Origin: Oscillospiraceae bacterium | GTDB taxonomy: Bacteria > Bacillota > Clostridia > Oscillospirales > Ruminococcaceae | DNA length: 14,204 bases | Assembly: GCA_028694405.1 (NCBI GenBank) | Contig: JAQUTM010000043.1 | Location: forward strand, 1-14,204 | Direction: 5' to 3' | Shown here: positions 6,322 through 13,476 of the stretch, in pieces | Layout: the number at the start of each line of letters is the position of its first letter | How positions within the stretch are numbered: the stretch's first letter is position 1 | Notes under the pieces: generated by a model | Seen by the model: only the letters and a program-made list of their open reading frames with translations | The model's database searches: none | Told to the model about the DNA's origin: nothing | Made by a program: the position numbers and the translations under genes

Positions 6322-6857
6322 TTATCCGCCACTGTTCCCCTACCTTGGCGGGGTTAAAAACAGGAAACTTGTTTTCTTGCTCTTTTGCGAGTTCCCACCT
6401 GCTGAAAGACGAAATCAGACAATTAAACAAGCGATTGGTACCAAAGGGACTGCGCGTGTTACCTTTACGATGTCGTCAAAACAAAGCTCTCATTTATATC
6501 TTTAGGCCGGCAAAGCTAAAAAAAGATTTTACGCATAGTTTAACAAGGCAGCTGCTGCAAACGCAGGGATATACCTGTACAAGCCCCGAAAAATGTGTGC
6601 TTAAACTTACGGATAAACTACAGAGCAGCGACGCTTTCCCTCATGAAATCGGGCTGTTTTTGGGTTACCCACCAGAAGATGTGCTGGGTTTTATAGAAAA
6701 TAAAGCTTGCAACTATAAGTGCTGCGGCTGCTGGAAAGTTTACTGCAACGAAGAGCAGGCAAAAAATTTGTTTGCAAAATACAAAAAATGCAGCGATGTT
6801 TATTTTAAACAGTGGCAAGACGGAAAATCTGTAGAGCGCCTTACTGTTCCAACTTAG
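6306..6857 (+). CDS. DUF3793 family protein with C-terminal Cys cluster
   Basis: A 183-residue soluble protein of the DUF3793 family, whose function is unknown. Recognisable parts are the N-terminal HCSPTLAGLKTGNLFSC (9-25), a central basic stretch around RPAKLKKDF, and the family's C-terminal block HEIGLFLGYPPEDVLGFI (113-130) leading into NYK..G.WKVY. This copy carries C135, C139, C140, C142 and C147 around that block, more Cys than I would expect, which could form a metal or cluster site. The ATG overlaps the DUF2325 gene by 16 nt and has a GCAGGAGG ribosome site inside that gene. Members are often found near feo and flavodoxin genes, which fits the shared operator here. No membrane segment or signal peptide is seen. 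Confidence 0.88.
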   Translation: MSEELVIRHCSPTLAGLKTGNLFSCSFASSHLLKDEIRQLNKRLVPKGLRVLPLRCRQNKALIYIFRPAKLKKDFTHSLTRQLLQTQGYTCTSPEKCVLKLTDKLQSSDAFPHEIGLFLGYPPEDVLGFIENKACNYKCCGCWKVYCNEEQAKNLFAKYKKCSDVYFKQWQDGKSVERLTVPT

Positions 6858-7171
6858 GTTGCCTCCTTTCATTATACATACTAAAATTTTTGTATTGTTT
6901 TTTTAATCGGTTACCCTTTTATTCATCACTTTATTTAAAAACAAATACCCCGCTTTTACAAAATTTCGGCTTTATTTTCAAAGTTTGCTTTATACGCTAA
7001 CAAAATAGTCCTGCATTTTACACGTTATAAAACTTTTACTCTCGTTGCAGCTTATAAACATATAGCTTATTAAGGTATTTTATTTCAAATTGTAAGCTTA
7101 TCTTTATATAACCTTAAAGCCGCAAAAATGCCAGCGCCAAAAAACCGCTGTCAATTTCATTTTTGCAAAGT
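6858..7171. other. Non-coding stretch, AT-rich
   Basis: About 310 nt between the DUF3793 stop and the terminator at 7172. Only short AT-rich frames without ribosome sites are present. I see no tRNA, no riboswitch-like conserved core, no convincing promoter and no repeat. A GCTAAC half-site near 6998 lacks its partner arm. Confidence 0.5.
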
Positions 7172-7216
7172 AAAACACCTACAAGATATACAAAGTTTCT
7201 TGTAGGTGTTTTATTT
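7172..7216. terminator. Strong bidirectional terminator
   Basis: A 15-bp perfect inverted repeat: arms 7172-7186 and 7198-7212, core CACCTACAAGA/TCTTGTAGGTG, with an 11-nt loop. Poly-A at the left end and poly-T at the right end let it work in both directions. It would end the rightward DUF2325-DUF3793 transcript and the leftward epimerase-DUF1697 transcript. Confidence 0.85.
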
Positions 7217-7297
7217 TGTAAAACCATATTACATACTACCTAAATTTTAGTATATTCTTTACTGTTTCATACTCCATTAAAAAACTCAAAACAGACA

Positions 7298-7927
7298 CTA
7301 TTTTTGAGATAGAGAAACTAATTTTTTTACCGTACCCGCGTTTCTAATTGTCACTTTGTTGTTTACACAGGAACTTGCAATTTTATACCATCTTGTTCTG
7401 GATAAGGTTACTCTTGGTGCCGACCAGAAAATAATATTTTTATAATAATCAACCTGTTCATAATCAGGTTTTGCCTCTCCTACCGCATTATATACTTCTT
7501 CAACGGTAATGGGAGAAATTAAGAAAATAATCTGGTGTATCACTTCTTTGTCGGAACTTGCGTCCCACCATTCCGGTGCATTATGCAATGCCTCCGTTAT
7601 ATCTTTAAGAGAAATAACGGCAACCGGAACGTCCAACATAAATTTTTCTTTTATCATAGCTTTACAGCGTCCACCTATGGCGGCTTTGTCACAATCTACT
7701 CCCGAAAAAATAACGTTTCCGCTGTTGATATATGTGCTTACATCTAAAAAGCCCATATCTTCAAACGCCTTTTTAAGCAGCGGCATAGAAATTTTATTTT
7801 TTCCGCTAATATTTATCCCGCGCAAAAAAGCAATATATTTTTCCAAAAAAAGCACCCTCCCCCATACTGGCCCAAACGGCATAGTTTTATTTTCAAAAAT
7901 CAAGCTATGGATTAAGCTTTTCTTCAT
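7298..7927 (-). CDS. DUF1697 domain-containing protein
   Basis: 209 residues if read from the ATG at 7927. The DUF1697 hallmark is clear: KYIAFLRGINISGKNKISMPLLKKAF, then TYINSGNVIFSG, then a helical middle and a C-terminal SRTRWYK block. The family is small, cytoplasmic and of unknown function. Members normally start within a few residues of YIA.LRGIN, so the first 28 residues here look like an extra tail. The ATG overlaps the preceding epimerase stop as ATGA (7924-7927), which supports coupling. However, a GGGGGAGGG purine run (7855-7863) lies 9 nt before a TTG at 7846, giving (L/M)EKYIAFLRG, and this may be the true start. A GTG at 7855 is a third option, but it overlaps the purine run. 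The terminator at 7172-7216 lies downstream. Confidence 0.85.
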   Translation of the reverse strand: MKKSLIHSLIFENKTMPFGPVWGRVLFLEKYIAFLRGINISGKNKISMPLLKKAFEDMGFLDVSTYINSGNVIFSGVDCDKAAIGGRCKAMIKEKFMLDVPVAVISLKDITEALHNAPEWWDASSDKEVIHQIIFLISPITVEEVYNAVGEAKPDYEQVDYYKNIIFWSAPRVTLSRTRWYKIASSCVNNKVTIRNAGTVKKLVSLSQK

Positions 7928-8847
7928 TTATTCTCATTTGTACAGCGAAAATTTGTATCAATATAATTCAAAAACGGTTTTTTGCTTACTTTGTCCACGT
8001 TTTGCTGATACCAATTAAAACATTCCTTTAGACCGTCTTGTAAAAAAACAGTGTTTTCCATTATCTGATACTGCTTTGAAACATCAAGAAAATACTGATA
8101 GTTATAAAAACTAAAATAATTTCTTTGCTCGATGTTATGGTATATATTTACAAACTGCACTTTTTTTCCAACAATATGATAACACATTTCAACCCATTCA
8201 CAAACCGAAACACTCTCTTTATTACCAACGTTAAAAATATGCTGATTTGGCCTTGCATTTAGTATGATTTCAATAAATTTGCACATATCTTTTACATGAA
8301 AAAATTGTAATTGCATTTTTCCGTCTTGGGGTATGTAAAACGGCCTGCTCTGCATGGCACAATCAAACACAAATGCTTCCCGATACACGTTGTTCATTGG
8401 TCCGTATAAATAGGGAGGTCTGAGAATATATGCGCGAGGGTTTCTTTGCAGCAATGTTTTTTCTGCTTCTATTTTATCTGTACCGTATTTTCCCCAATAC
8501 TTGTTGGCGCCCAATTCGGTCTCTTCTGTAAAAGGCTGTATGCCCCACTGGGGATAAACAGCGCTTGAACTAATTAATATATAGTCCTCATATCCGCCCA
8601 CAGCATCAAGCAGTAAAGAAACATCTGTTGCAGAATATGCGGTATCAATAATGATATCAAAGTAATAATTTTTAAGAATTTCACCTAAATTGTGTCTATC
8701 CGCTTCAATCAGTTTTGCATGGGCAGGTTGCTTTCGACTATTTCTATTAAGCACATAGACATCATATCCGTTTGCTATATAATATTCTGCAATATACCTG
8801 CTGACAAATACCGTTCCACCTGTTACAAGCATTTTTTTCAATGCCAT
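7924..8847 (-). CDS. NAD-dependent epimerase/dehydratase family protein (extended SDR)
   Basis: A 307-residue extended short-chain dehydrogenase with an N-terminal Rossmann motif MLVTGGTVFVSRYIAEYY, the usual GxxGxxG changed to GGTxFVS; VLNRNSR follows beta-2, consistent with nucleotide recognition. The active site is plausible: LISSSAVYP (Ser region), then YGTDK (YxxxK). RPPYLYGP and the FFHVKDMCKFIEIIL block complete the family pattern. Likely role: oxidation, reduction or epimerisation of a nucleotide sugar or similar polyol substrate, not identifiable from sequence. The ATG at 8847 directly abuts a GGGGGG run with no spacer. A TTG at 8841 (giving MKKMLVTGG) or the ATG at 8832 would be better spaced. 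It overlaps the DUF1697 gene by 4 nt. No clear promoter is visible between it and the terminator at 8890. Confidence 0.87.
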   Translation of the reverse strand: MALKKMLVTGGTVFVSRYIAEYYIANGYDVYVLNRNSRKQPAHAKLIEADRHNLGEILKNYYFDIIIDTAYSATDVSLLLDAVGGYEDYILISSSAVYPQWGIQPFTEETELGANKYWGKYGTDKIEAEKTLLQRNPRAYILRPPYLYGPMNNVYREAFVFDCAMQSRPFYIPQDGKMQLQFFHVKDMCKFIEIILNARPNQHIFNVGNKESVSVCEWVEMCYHIVGKKVQFVNIYHNIEQRNYFSFYNYQYFLDVSKQYQIMENTVFLQDGLKECFNWYQQNVDKVSKKPFLNYIDTNFRCTNENK

Positions 8848-8889
8848 CCCCCCAAAGCTACTATAAGTAATCTATACTGGCATTTTAAC

Positions 8890-8938
8890 ACAAAAAATAA
8901 AAAAGGCCTAGTTTTCAATTATGAAAACCAGACCTTTT
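8890..8938 (-). terminator. Rho-independent terminator of the carbohydrate operon
   Basis: On the minus strand, AAAAGG..AG..GAAAAC-type arms (8901-8916 and 8923-8938) pair over 16 positions with two mismatches around a 6-nt loop. They are followed by a U-rich tract read from 8900 down to 8890. It sits about 100 nt after the GH30 stop and separates this operon from the epimerase pair. Confidence 0.8.
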
Positions 8939-9037
8939 GATACCACGCAGAGCTACAAATTTACAAGTGCTTGAGATAAACTGTATTTACCGTAAAAAAT
9001 TAAATTTTTCTCAACTTTATTGCTGTATGCCATCAAT

Positions 9038-10378
9038 TTAGGGGATAATCTTTAACGTAGCAATTTCATGTGCGTACACCGTAAGGTCTGTAAAGCTATT
9101 TTCATTTAAACGCACATGCAAGGATTTATCATTAGATGAAGTATTTAATAAAATCAAAGCGATGGAGCAATCCAAGTTTTGAAAAGCTGTCGCCTCTATT
9201 TCTTTACAACATGTAGAAACACCAATCCGTTTAGAATTAGGTTGAATAAACCGACTAAATTGACCGATGTAGTAGTAAGAAGCTTTCTTTTCTATTGTAT
9301 CTTCTCCCATGCTACACATAATAGGAGATTCACAAAAATTGCCTACATAGTTAGGTCCTCCCTTTTCGTCTAACAGCAAGTTCCAATCTAAAATTGCATT
9401 TGTTCCTGCATTCAAATTGCCAATTATGTCATGTGCGTACATTTCTGCTTTTTCTAGCAGTGTCATTCCATCAAAGCGGCTATACTCCACACAGCCTTCA
9501 GTAAAATACAGTTTTATATTGGGATATAATCGATGTACCATATCAACCGCTTCAAAATGGTCCCCTGAGTACCAATGAAAAGCTGCACCGGCAATGACAC
9601 CGTCTTGGCTTAGCGCAGCAGTACTATTTAGCAAACGTGTTACAAGCTGATCTTTGTTGTGATCCCAAATAAAAACATCAACAGGTTGGGTTATAGCTTT
9701 TTGCAATGCGGGAAGTAAAAAATTGATAGCAAATTGTGTTTCTTCTTCCGCAGTATATATACAGGAATCCCATGGTTGGACGGCATCAGGCTCATTTTGT
9801 ACCGTAATGTTTTTGATACAAAATCCTTTATCTTGATAGGCTTTTACATAGCGTGCTATACACTGTGCCCATCGCTTACCGTATTCAGGCTTTAACTTTC
9901 CGCCGTTTGTCATCTTTCCATTGGTTTTCATGAAGGAAGGAGGGCTCCACGGGCTAAGCATTAGCTCTATAGGTGCGCCTGCAACTTGCTGGGCTGCCTG
10001 TATCATTGGCATTATATATTGTTCATCTCTCAGCGTCTGAAATGACATTAAATTTTCATCTTGCTCATCTTCCATACAAGCATAATTTTCTAACGAAAAA
10101 TCGCAACTGTTTATATGGGTACGCCCTAAAGTGTAGCAAAGACCAGTTGTTCCAAAATAGGACTCCATTAGGTCCTTTTTCGCCAAGTCAGACAGTTTTT
10201 TCCAGTTGAAGGCACTTGCCTCGGTAAAAGCCCCTCCAAACCCATAAAAAACTTGATCTTTTATTTGTGGGTATAAGCAAATAGAATCGTTTTCTTTAAA
10301 TCCTTCAATCACTTGTAAAGAATTTTCTTGCCAGTATTGTTGGTTTTGCAGATTTGTTTTTGTAACGCTTACTTTCAT
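9038..10378 (-). CDS. Glycoside hydrolase family 30 (glucosylceramidase/beta-glucosidase-like)
   Basis: A 446-residue retaining glycosidase of the GH30 type. FYGFGGAFTEASAFNW (44-59) is the family's opening strand. LSPWSPPSFMKTNGKM (141-156) is a conserved barrel segment. The acid/base is E196 in VQNEPDAVQ and the nucleophile is E294 in YFTEGC; HWYSGDHF (268-275) is the usual loop between them. The last 70 or so residues form the side beta-domain. There is no signal peptide, so it acts in the cytoplasm. Known GH30 activities in related subfamilies include beta-glucosidase, glucosylceramidase and beta-1,6-glucanase; the exact one cannot be read from sequence. AAGGAG (10388-10393) lies about 9 nt before the ATG, which overlaps the phosphorylase-like stop as ATGA. 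It is the last gene before the terminator. Confidence 0.93.
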   Translation of the reverse strand: MKVSVTKTNLQNQQYWQENSLQVIEGFKENDSICLYPQIKDQVFYGFGGAFTEASAFNWKKLSDLAKKDLMESYFGTTGLCYTLGRTHINSCDFSLENYACMEDEQDENLMSFQTLRDEQYIMPMIQAAQQVAGAPIELMLSPWSPPSFMKTNGKMTNGGKLKPEYGKRWAQCIARYVKAYQDKGFCIKNITVQNEPDAVQPWDSCIYTAEEETQFAINFLLPALQKAITQPVDVFIWDHNKDQLVTRLLNSTAALSQDGVIAGAAFHWYSGDHFEAVDMVHRLYPNIKLYFTEGCVEYSRFDGMTLLEKAEMYAHDIIGNLNAGTNAILDWNLLLDEKGGPNYVGNFCESPIMCSMGEDTIEKKASYYYIGQFSRFIQPNSKRIGVSTCCKEIEATAFQNLDCSIALILLNTSSNDKSLHVRLNENSFTDLTVYAHEIATLKIIP

Positions 10379-13300
10379 TCTCTATCGCTCCTTTTTAAGG
10401 GTAGTATGTGTACCTCAACAGACTGTATTTTACCCTCTCGCACTTGTTGGGCATAAGGCTGTGAAATAATGCTGCCTTCTATTTTTGTTACTATACCCAA
10501 AACATCTTGAAGAATATAGTGCTTGATGATATATTGCCCCGGTATAAGCTGGTCAAGCTCTTCTATGTAAAAAGCTACACTTGTTTTTCCCAAAAAAGTG
10601 GCTTGTATTATCTGTTTTTCAGATATTAAATATTGGGGCAGTGCAGGGCAAAATTGCAAACACAATTTTTTATCTTGTACAAAAAACGGTGAAAAGCCAA
10701 AGAACATTCCCTGCCACAGCGAAATAAACTCCGCCGTACTGCCCGTAAGCCTTGCTACAAAGCCTTGCCCATGAATTTTGGGGTTTGGGTTTGCTGAAGA
10801 TGCCAAAAAACTAACATTTTCTAACGTGCTGCGCCCATACTGTTCTGGAGAATAAAAAGGAACTGCCGTAGTTTTAAAAGCATCAAAAAAAGTGGAATAC
10901 ATGCCGGCTTGCAATAAAGACAGTAAATATTTATAAGACATATGCAGCCAAATAGACTCGTTTTCCAGCCAACCGGCCGTAAATGCTTTGGCACGTCCTA
11001 TTTCATAGCTTGTATCTTGTAAAGAACTGTTTACCTTCAACATTTGTAGCTTTGTATCATACAGAGCACTGTTATAAACAGCGTCTACCATTTTTAGTTT
11101 GTTTTGCAGCGAATTTTTTGTTTTTAACCACTTTACAGGTCCTTCTAAAAATAATGGCATTTTTATTTTTTGTAAAGAAGTTGGCATAACACCACTTTCG
11201 GGCGTATTTATAATATCGGTAGCTTTATACCAATAATAAGTGGGACATATCCCGTTGTTTTCTTGTACTGCCAAATTTATATCTTTTTCTAATTGTGAGG
11301 CAAAGCATACTAATTTTTGTGCTAAACGCTGGGCGGATATTTCTATTTTAATTCCCGATAAGCTGTTGTACGCTTGGTTACGATAAGCATCTCGTATCAC
11401 ATTTCTTTGCGTCCAAGTGTCAAATAAATTTTGCCGTGTAGAATACAAATCCGTCAGATTCTCTAACAAGGTGTGGAACTCCAATGCCAAAGAAATCTTA
11501 TCCTTTTGGCTTCGTAGCTTTTTGACAGCAAATTGTAGCAGCCGCAACAGCTCGCAGCCATCTGCAACACTTGCTCCAAGCAAGCCCGGTAAGCCATTAA
11601 GCGCATCATACCAGCCCGGCTTTCCTCCCTCCATTTCTATTGCTGTACCACTCATATCCAGGGTTGCAATTTTTATCAAGCATAAAAATACTATTTTTTC
11701 TATGAGTGTACTTCTTATTTCAATTCCTTGACAGCTTTGTTGCCAAGTTATTTTTTCATGCTTGTGTTTATCCAGACAATGATACTGTCTCAACCCATCT
11801 ACAGTATTAACATACCGTTTTTTCTGGGGACAAACCCAAGCCTGCGGCGTAAGCCAGCGAAAACTGCAATCCTCAAATAACAGCTCTGTTTCCTTTTCGG
11901 GATATACCGCTAAATAGGTTTCAATCAAATCCAACAGATATGTCCAGTGGTCGCACCAATAGCCTTCTTTAAAATCAATCATTACTTCTTGCTGTGCATT
12001 TTCTATTACCAAAGAGATAAAGTCAGAAAGCGAATTTATTTCCCAATGCTGAGCCCGCATGGCCACTTGACCCAAAGTAAAAGGCTTTGAAAACAGCTTA
12101 AACGCCTCTTCAGCATATTTTTGCGGTACAAACTGTAAAAGCGCTTGGCTGTTTTTTATGTAATATTGCACAGATTGCAATACAAGAGGATTGTAACCGT
12201 CTATTTGGATTAAGTCAAAAAATAAGTGTATATTTTCATCTTTAATGCTGGGTTGCAACAGAACATCGCTGCGTCTATTTTGACAAACATCACGAAAGTT
12301 TGCATTACCTTGACTGAAATATTCTTTACTCAAAGAAAAATAGTTGTATTCTCTTTCGGCATCTCCATGCTTACGTGAATATATATACACCGGTTTAGTG
12401 GAATTTTGCAAGCAAAAAGGATAGCCGCCACGCAATACATTATCCAGCAAATTTTGTTGACTATACAAGTCAAATACTTTATGAGACGTTTTACAAAAAG
12501 CTTTTTCACCTATTTCTGCCGCCAATCTGCGAGCGCAAGATAGTTTTTGTTCTACAAAGGAAACATTGCACGCTTTATTTGCAAACTGCCGTGCTTCGAC
12601 AAGGTTATTTGCCTGCCCTATCATTTCATAAATACAGACACTCTTAGACGGCAGAAGCTTACCTTGCCATGCAAAAAAGCAACTTGGAAAAAGATTACTT
12701 GTCATAGATTTTTCTGCCAGAAGATGTTGCAAAGATTGTGAAGCAAATGCATGGGGATAGTGCAGCGATGTATCCCAGCTAAATATTTGCTGAGCATCTG
12801 GCAAAACAGGCAATTTTATATTATCTTCAGCAAAAGCAAAAGCAAAATTACCGCTTTCCACTGTAGTAACACAGGCAGAGTCCTCCATACTTGCACGCAC
12901 TCTGTAATACGGCAGCCTTTCTGGTAGATTTTCCACCTGCATCCATGCTTTGCTTAGCTGTGCTTCATTTTTCAGCGCTGCATTTTTTACGCCATACGGT
13001 ACAATAGCTGCCAAACCGTCTAACATTTCTATTGAAAGAGTCTGCTCACTTTTATTTTTTATTTCTACCGTGCGGCAAAGGGCAGGTACTTCTTCTTGCG
13101 GCGAAATAAAGTATGTGATGTGTACCGCAAACATCTGGTTTTCCCATGAAAGAAGCAGTGCATTCGCTTCAATGGTCATGTCTCCGCAGCTATCTGCAAA
13201 CGGCTCTATCATATTGTCATTTATTTTTATAAAGGTGCGAAAGCCGGTGTGCTGCACTTGCTGATACGCGGTATGCGCTGCCACAAATTCCATAATAGCA

Positions 13301-13476
13301 TGATCTTTATCTTGCGCTCCAAAGCTGCATACACACTGTCCACGATTGTTATAATTGCACCACATTGGTACGCCCCATGCTCCTGCAATTCCCGGCAAAA
13401 AGCTGGAAAAAGCTTGCTTTTGCCCATATTTCTTTTGAACAAATCTACCCAGCTCATCATAATGCATATCACTCAT
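10375..13476 (-). CDS. GH94/GH149/GH161-like glycoside phosphorylase ('cellobiose phosphorylase'-like)
   Basis: A 1033-residue cytoplasmic enzyme related to beta-glucoside phosphorylases, which use phosphate to split beta-gluco-oligosaccharides into glucose 1-phosphate and a shorter sugar. Order: an N-terminal beta-sandwich (to about 320); a YSRKHGDAEREYN segment (about 364-376) and YFSQGNANFRD, typical of the long 'cellobiose phosphorylase' group; an (alpha/alpha)6 barrel with KPGWYDALNGLPG, where D624 is the likely general acid; and RLTGSTAEF (909-917), placed like the TGS phosphate loop of GH94. It is longer than classical GH94 (about 800), closer to GH149/GH161, so cellobiose may not be the substrate. 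The start is moved from a GTG at 13491 to the ATG at 13476, which has GAGGGA at good spacing and overlaps the upstream stop as ATGAGTGA. Linkage specificity is unknown. Confidence 0.82.
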   Translation of the reverse strand: MSDMHYDELGRFVQKKYGQKQAFSSFLPGIAGAWGVPMWCNYNNRGQCVCSFGAQDKDHAIMEFVAAHTAYQQVQHTGFRTFIKINDNMIEPFADSCGDMTIEANALLLSWENQMFAVHITYFISPQEEVPALCRTVEIKNKSEQTLSIEMLDGLAAIVPYGVKNAALKNEAQLSKAWMQVENLPERLPYYRVRASMEDSACVTTVESGNFAFAFAEDNIKLPVLPDAQQIFSWDTSLHYPHAFASQSLQHLLAEKSMTSNLFPSCFFAWQGKLLPSKSVCIYEMIGQANNLVEARQFANKACNVSFVEQKLSCARRLAAEIGEKAFCKTSHKVFDLYSQQNLLDNVLRGGYPFCLQNSTKPVYIYSRKHGDAEREYNYFSLSKEYFSQGNANFRDVCQNRRSDVLLQPSIKDENIHLFFDLIQIDGYNPLVLQSVQYYIKNSQALLQFVPQKYAEEAFKLFSKPFTLGQVAMRAQHWEINSLSDFISLVIENAQQEVMIDFKEGYWCDHWTYLLDLIETYLAVYPEKETELLFEDCSFRWLTPQAWVCPQKKRYVNTVDGLRQYHCLDKHKHEKITWQQSCQGIEIRSTLIEKIVFLCLIKIATLDMSGTAIEMEGGKPGWYDALNGLPGLLGASVADGCELLRLLQFAVKKLRSQKDKISLALEFHTLLENLTDLYSTRQNLFDTWTQRNVIRDAYRNQAYNSLSGIKIEISAQRLAQKLVCFASQLEKDINLAVQENNGICPTYYWYKATDIINTPESGVMPTSLQKIKMPLFLEGPVKWLKTKNSLQNKLKMVDAVYNSALYDTKLQMLKVNSSLQDTSYEIGRAKAFTAGWLENESIWLHMSYKYLLSLLQAGMYSTFFDAFKTTAVPFYSPEQYGRSTLENVSFLASSANPNPKIHGQGFVARLTGSTAEFISLWQGMFFGFSPFFVQDKKLCLQFCPALPQYLISEKQIIQATFLGKTSVAFYIEELDQLIPGQYIIKHYILQDVLGIVTKIEGSIISQPYAQQVREGKIQSVEVHILPLKRSDRE

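Noticed and set aside
6618..6880. Leftward frame with TATAAT and AAAGGAGG-like sequence near 6860-6878
   Set aside because: The start codon overlaps the purine run itself, no -35 box lies 17 nt upstream of TATAAT, and the frame is antisense to DUF3793.
6990..7002. Possible sixth operator at ATACGCTAAC
   Set aside because: Only one arm (GCTAAC) is present; the left TTAGC arm is missing.
7509..8018. Rightward open frame of 169 codons
   Set aside because: It is antisense to the DUF1697 and epimerase genes, has no ribosome site and resembles no family; it is a shadow frame.
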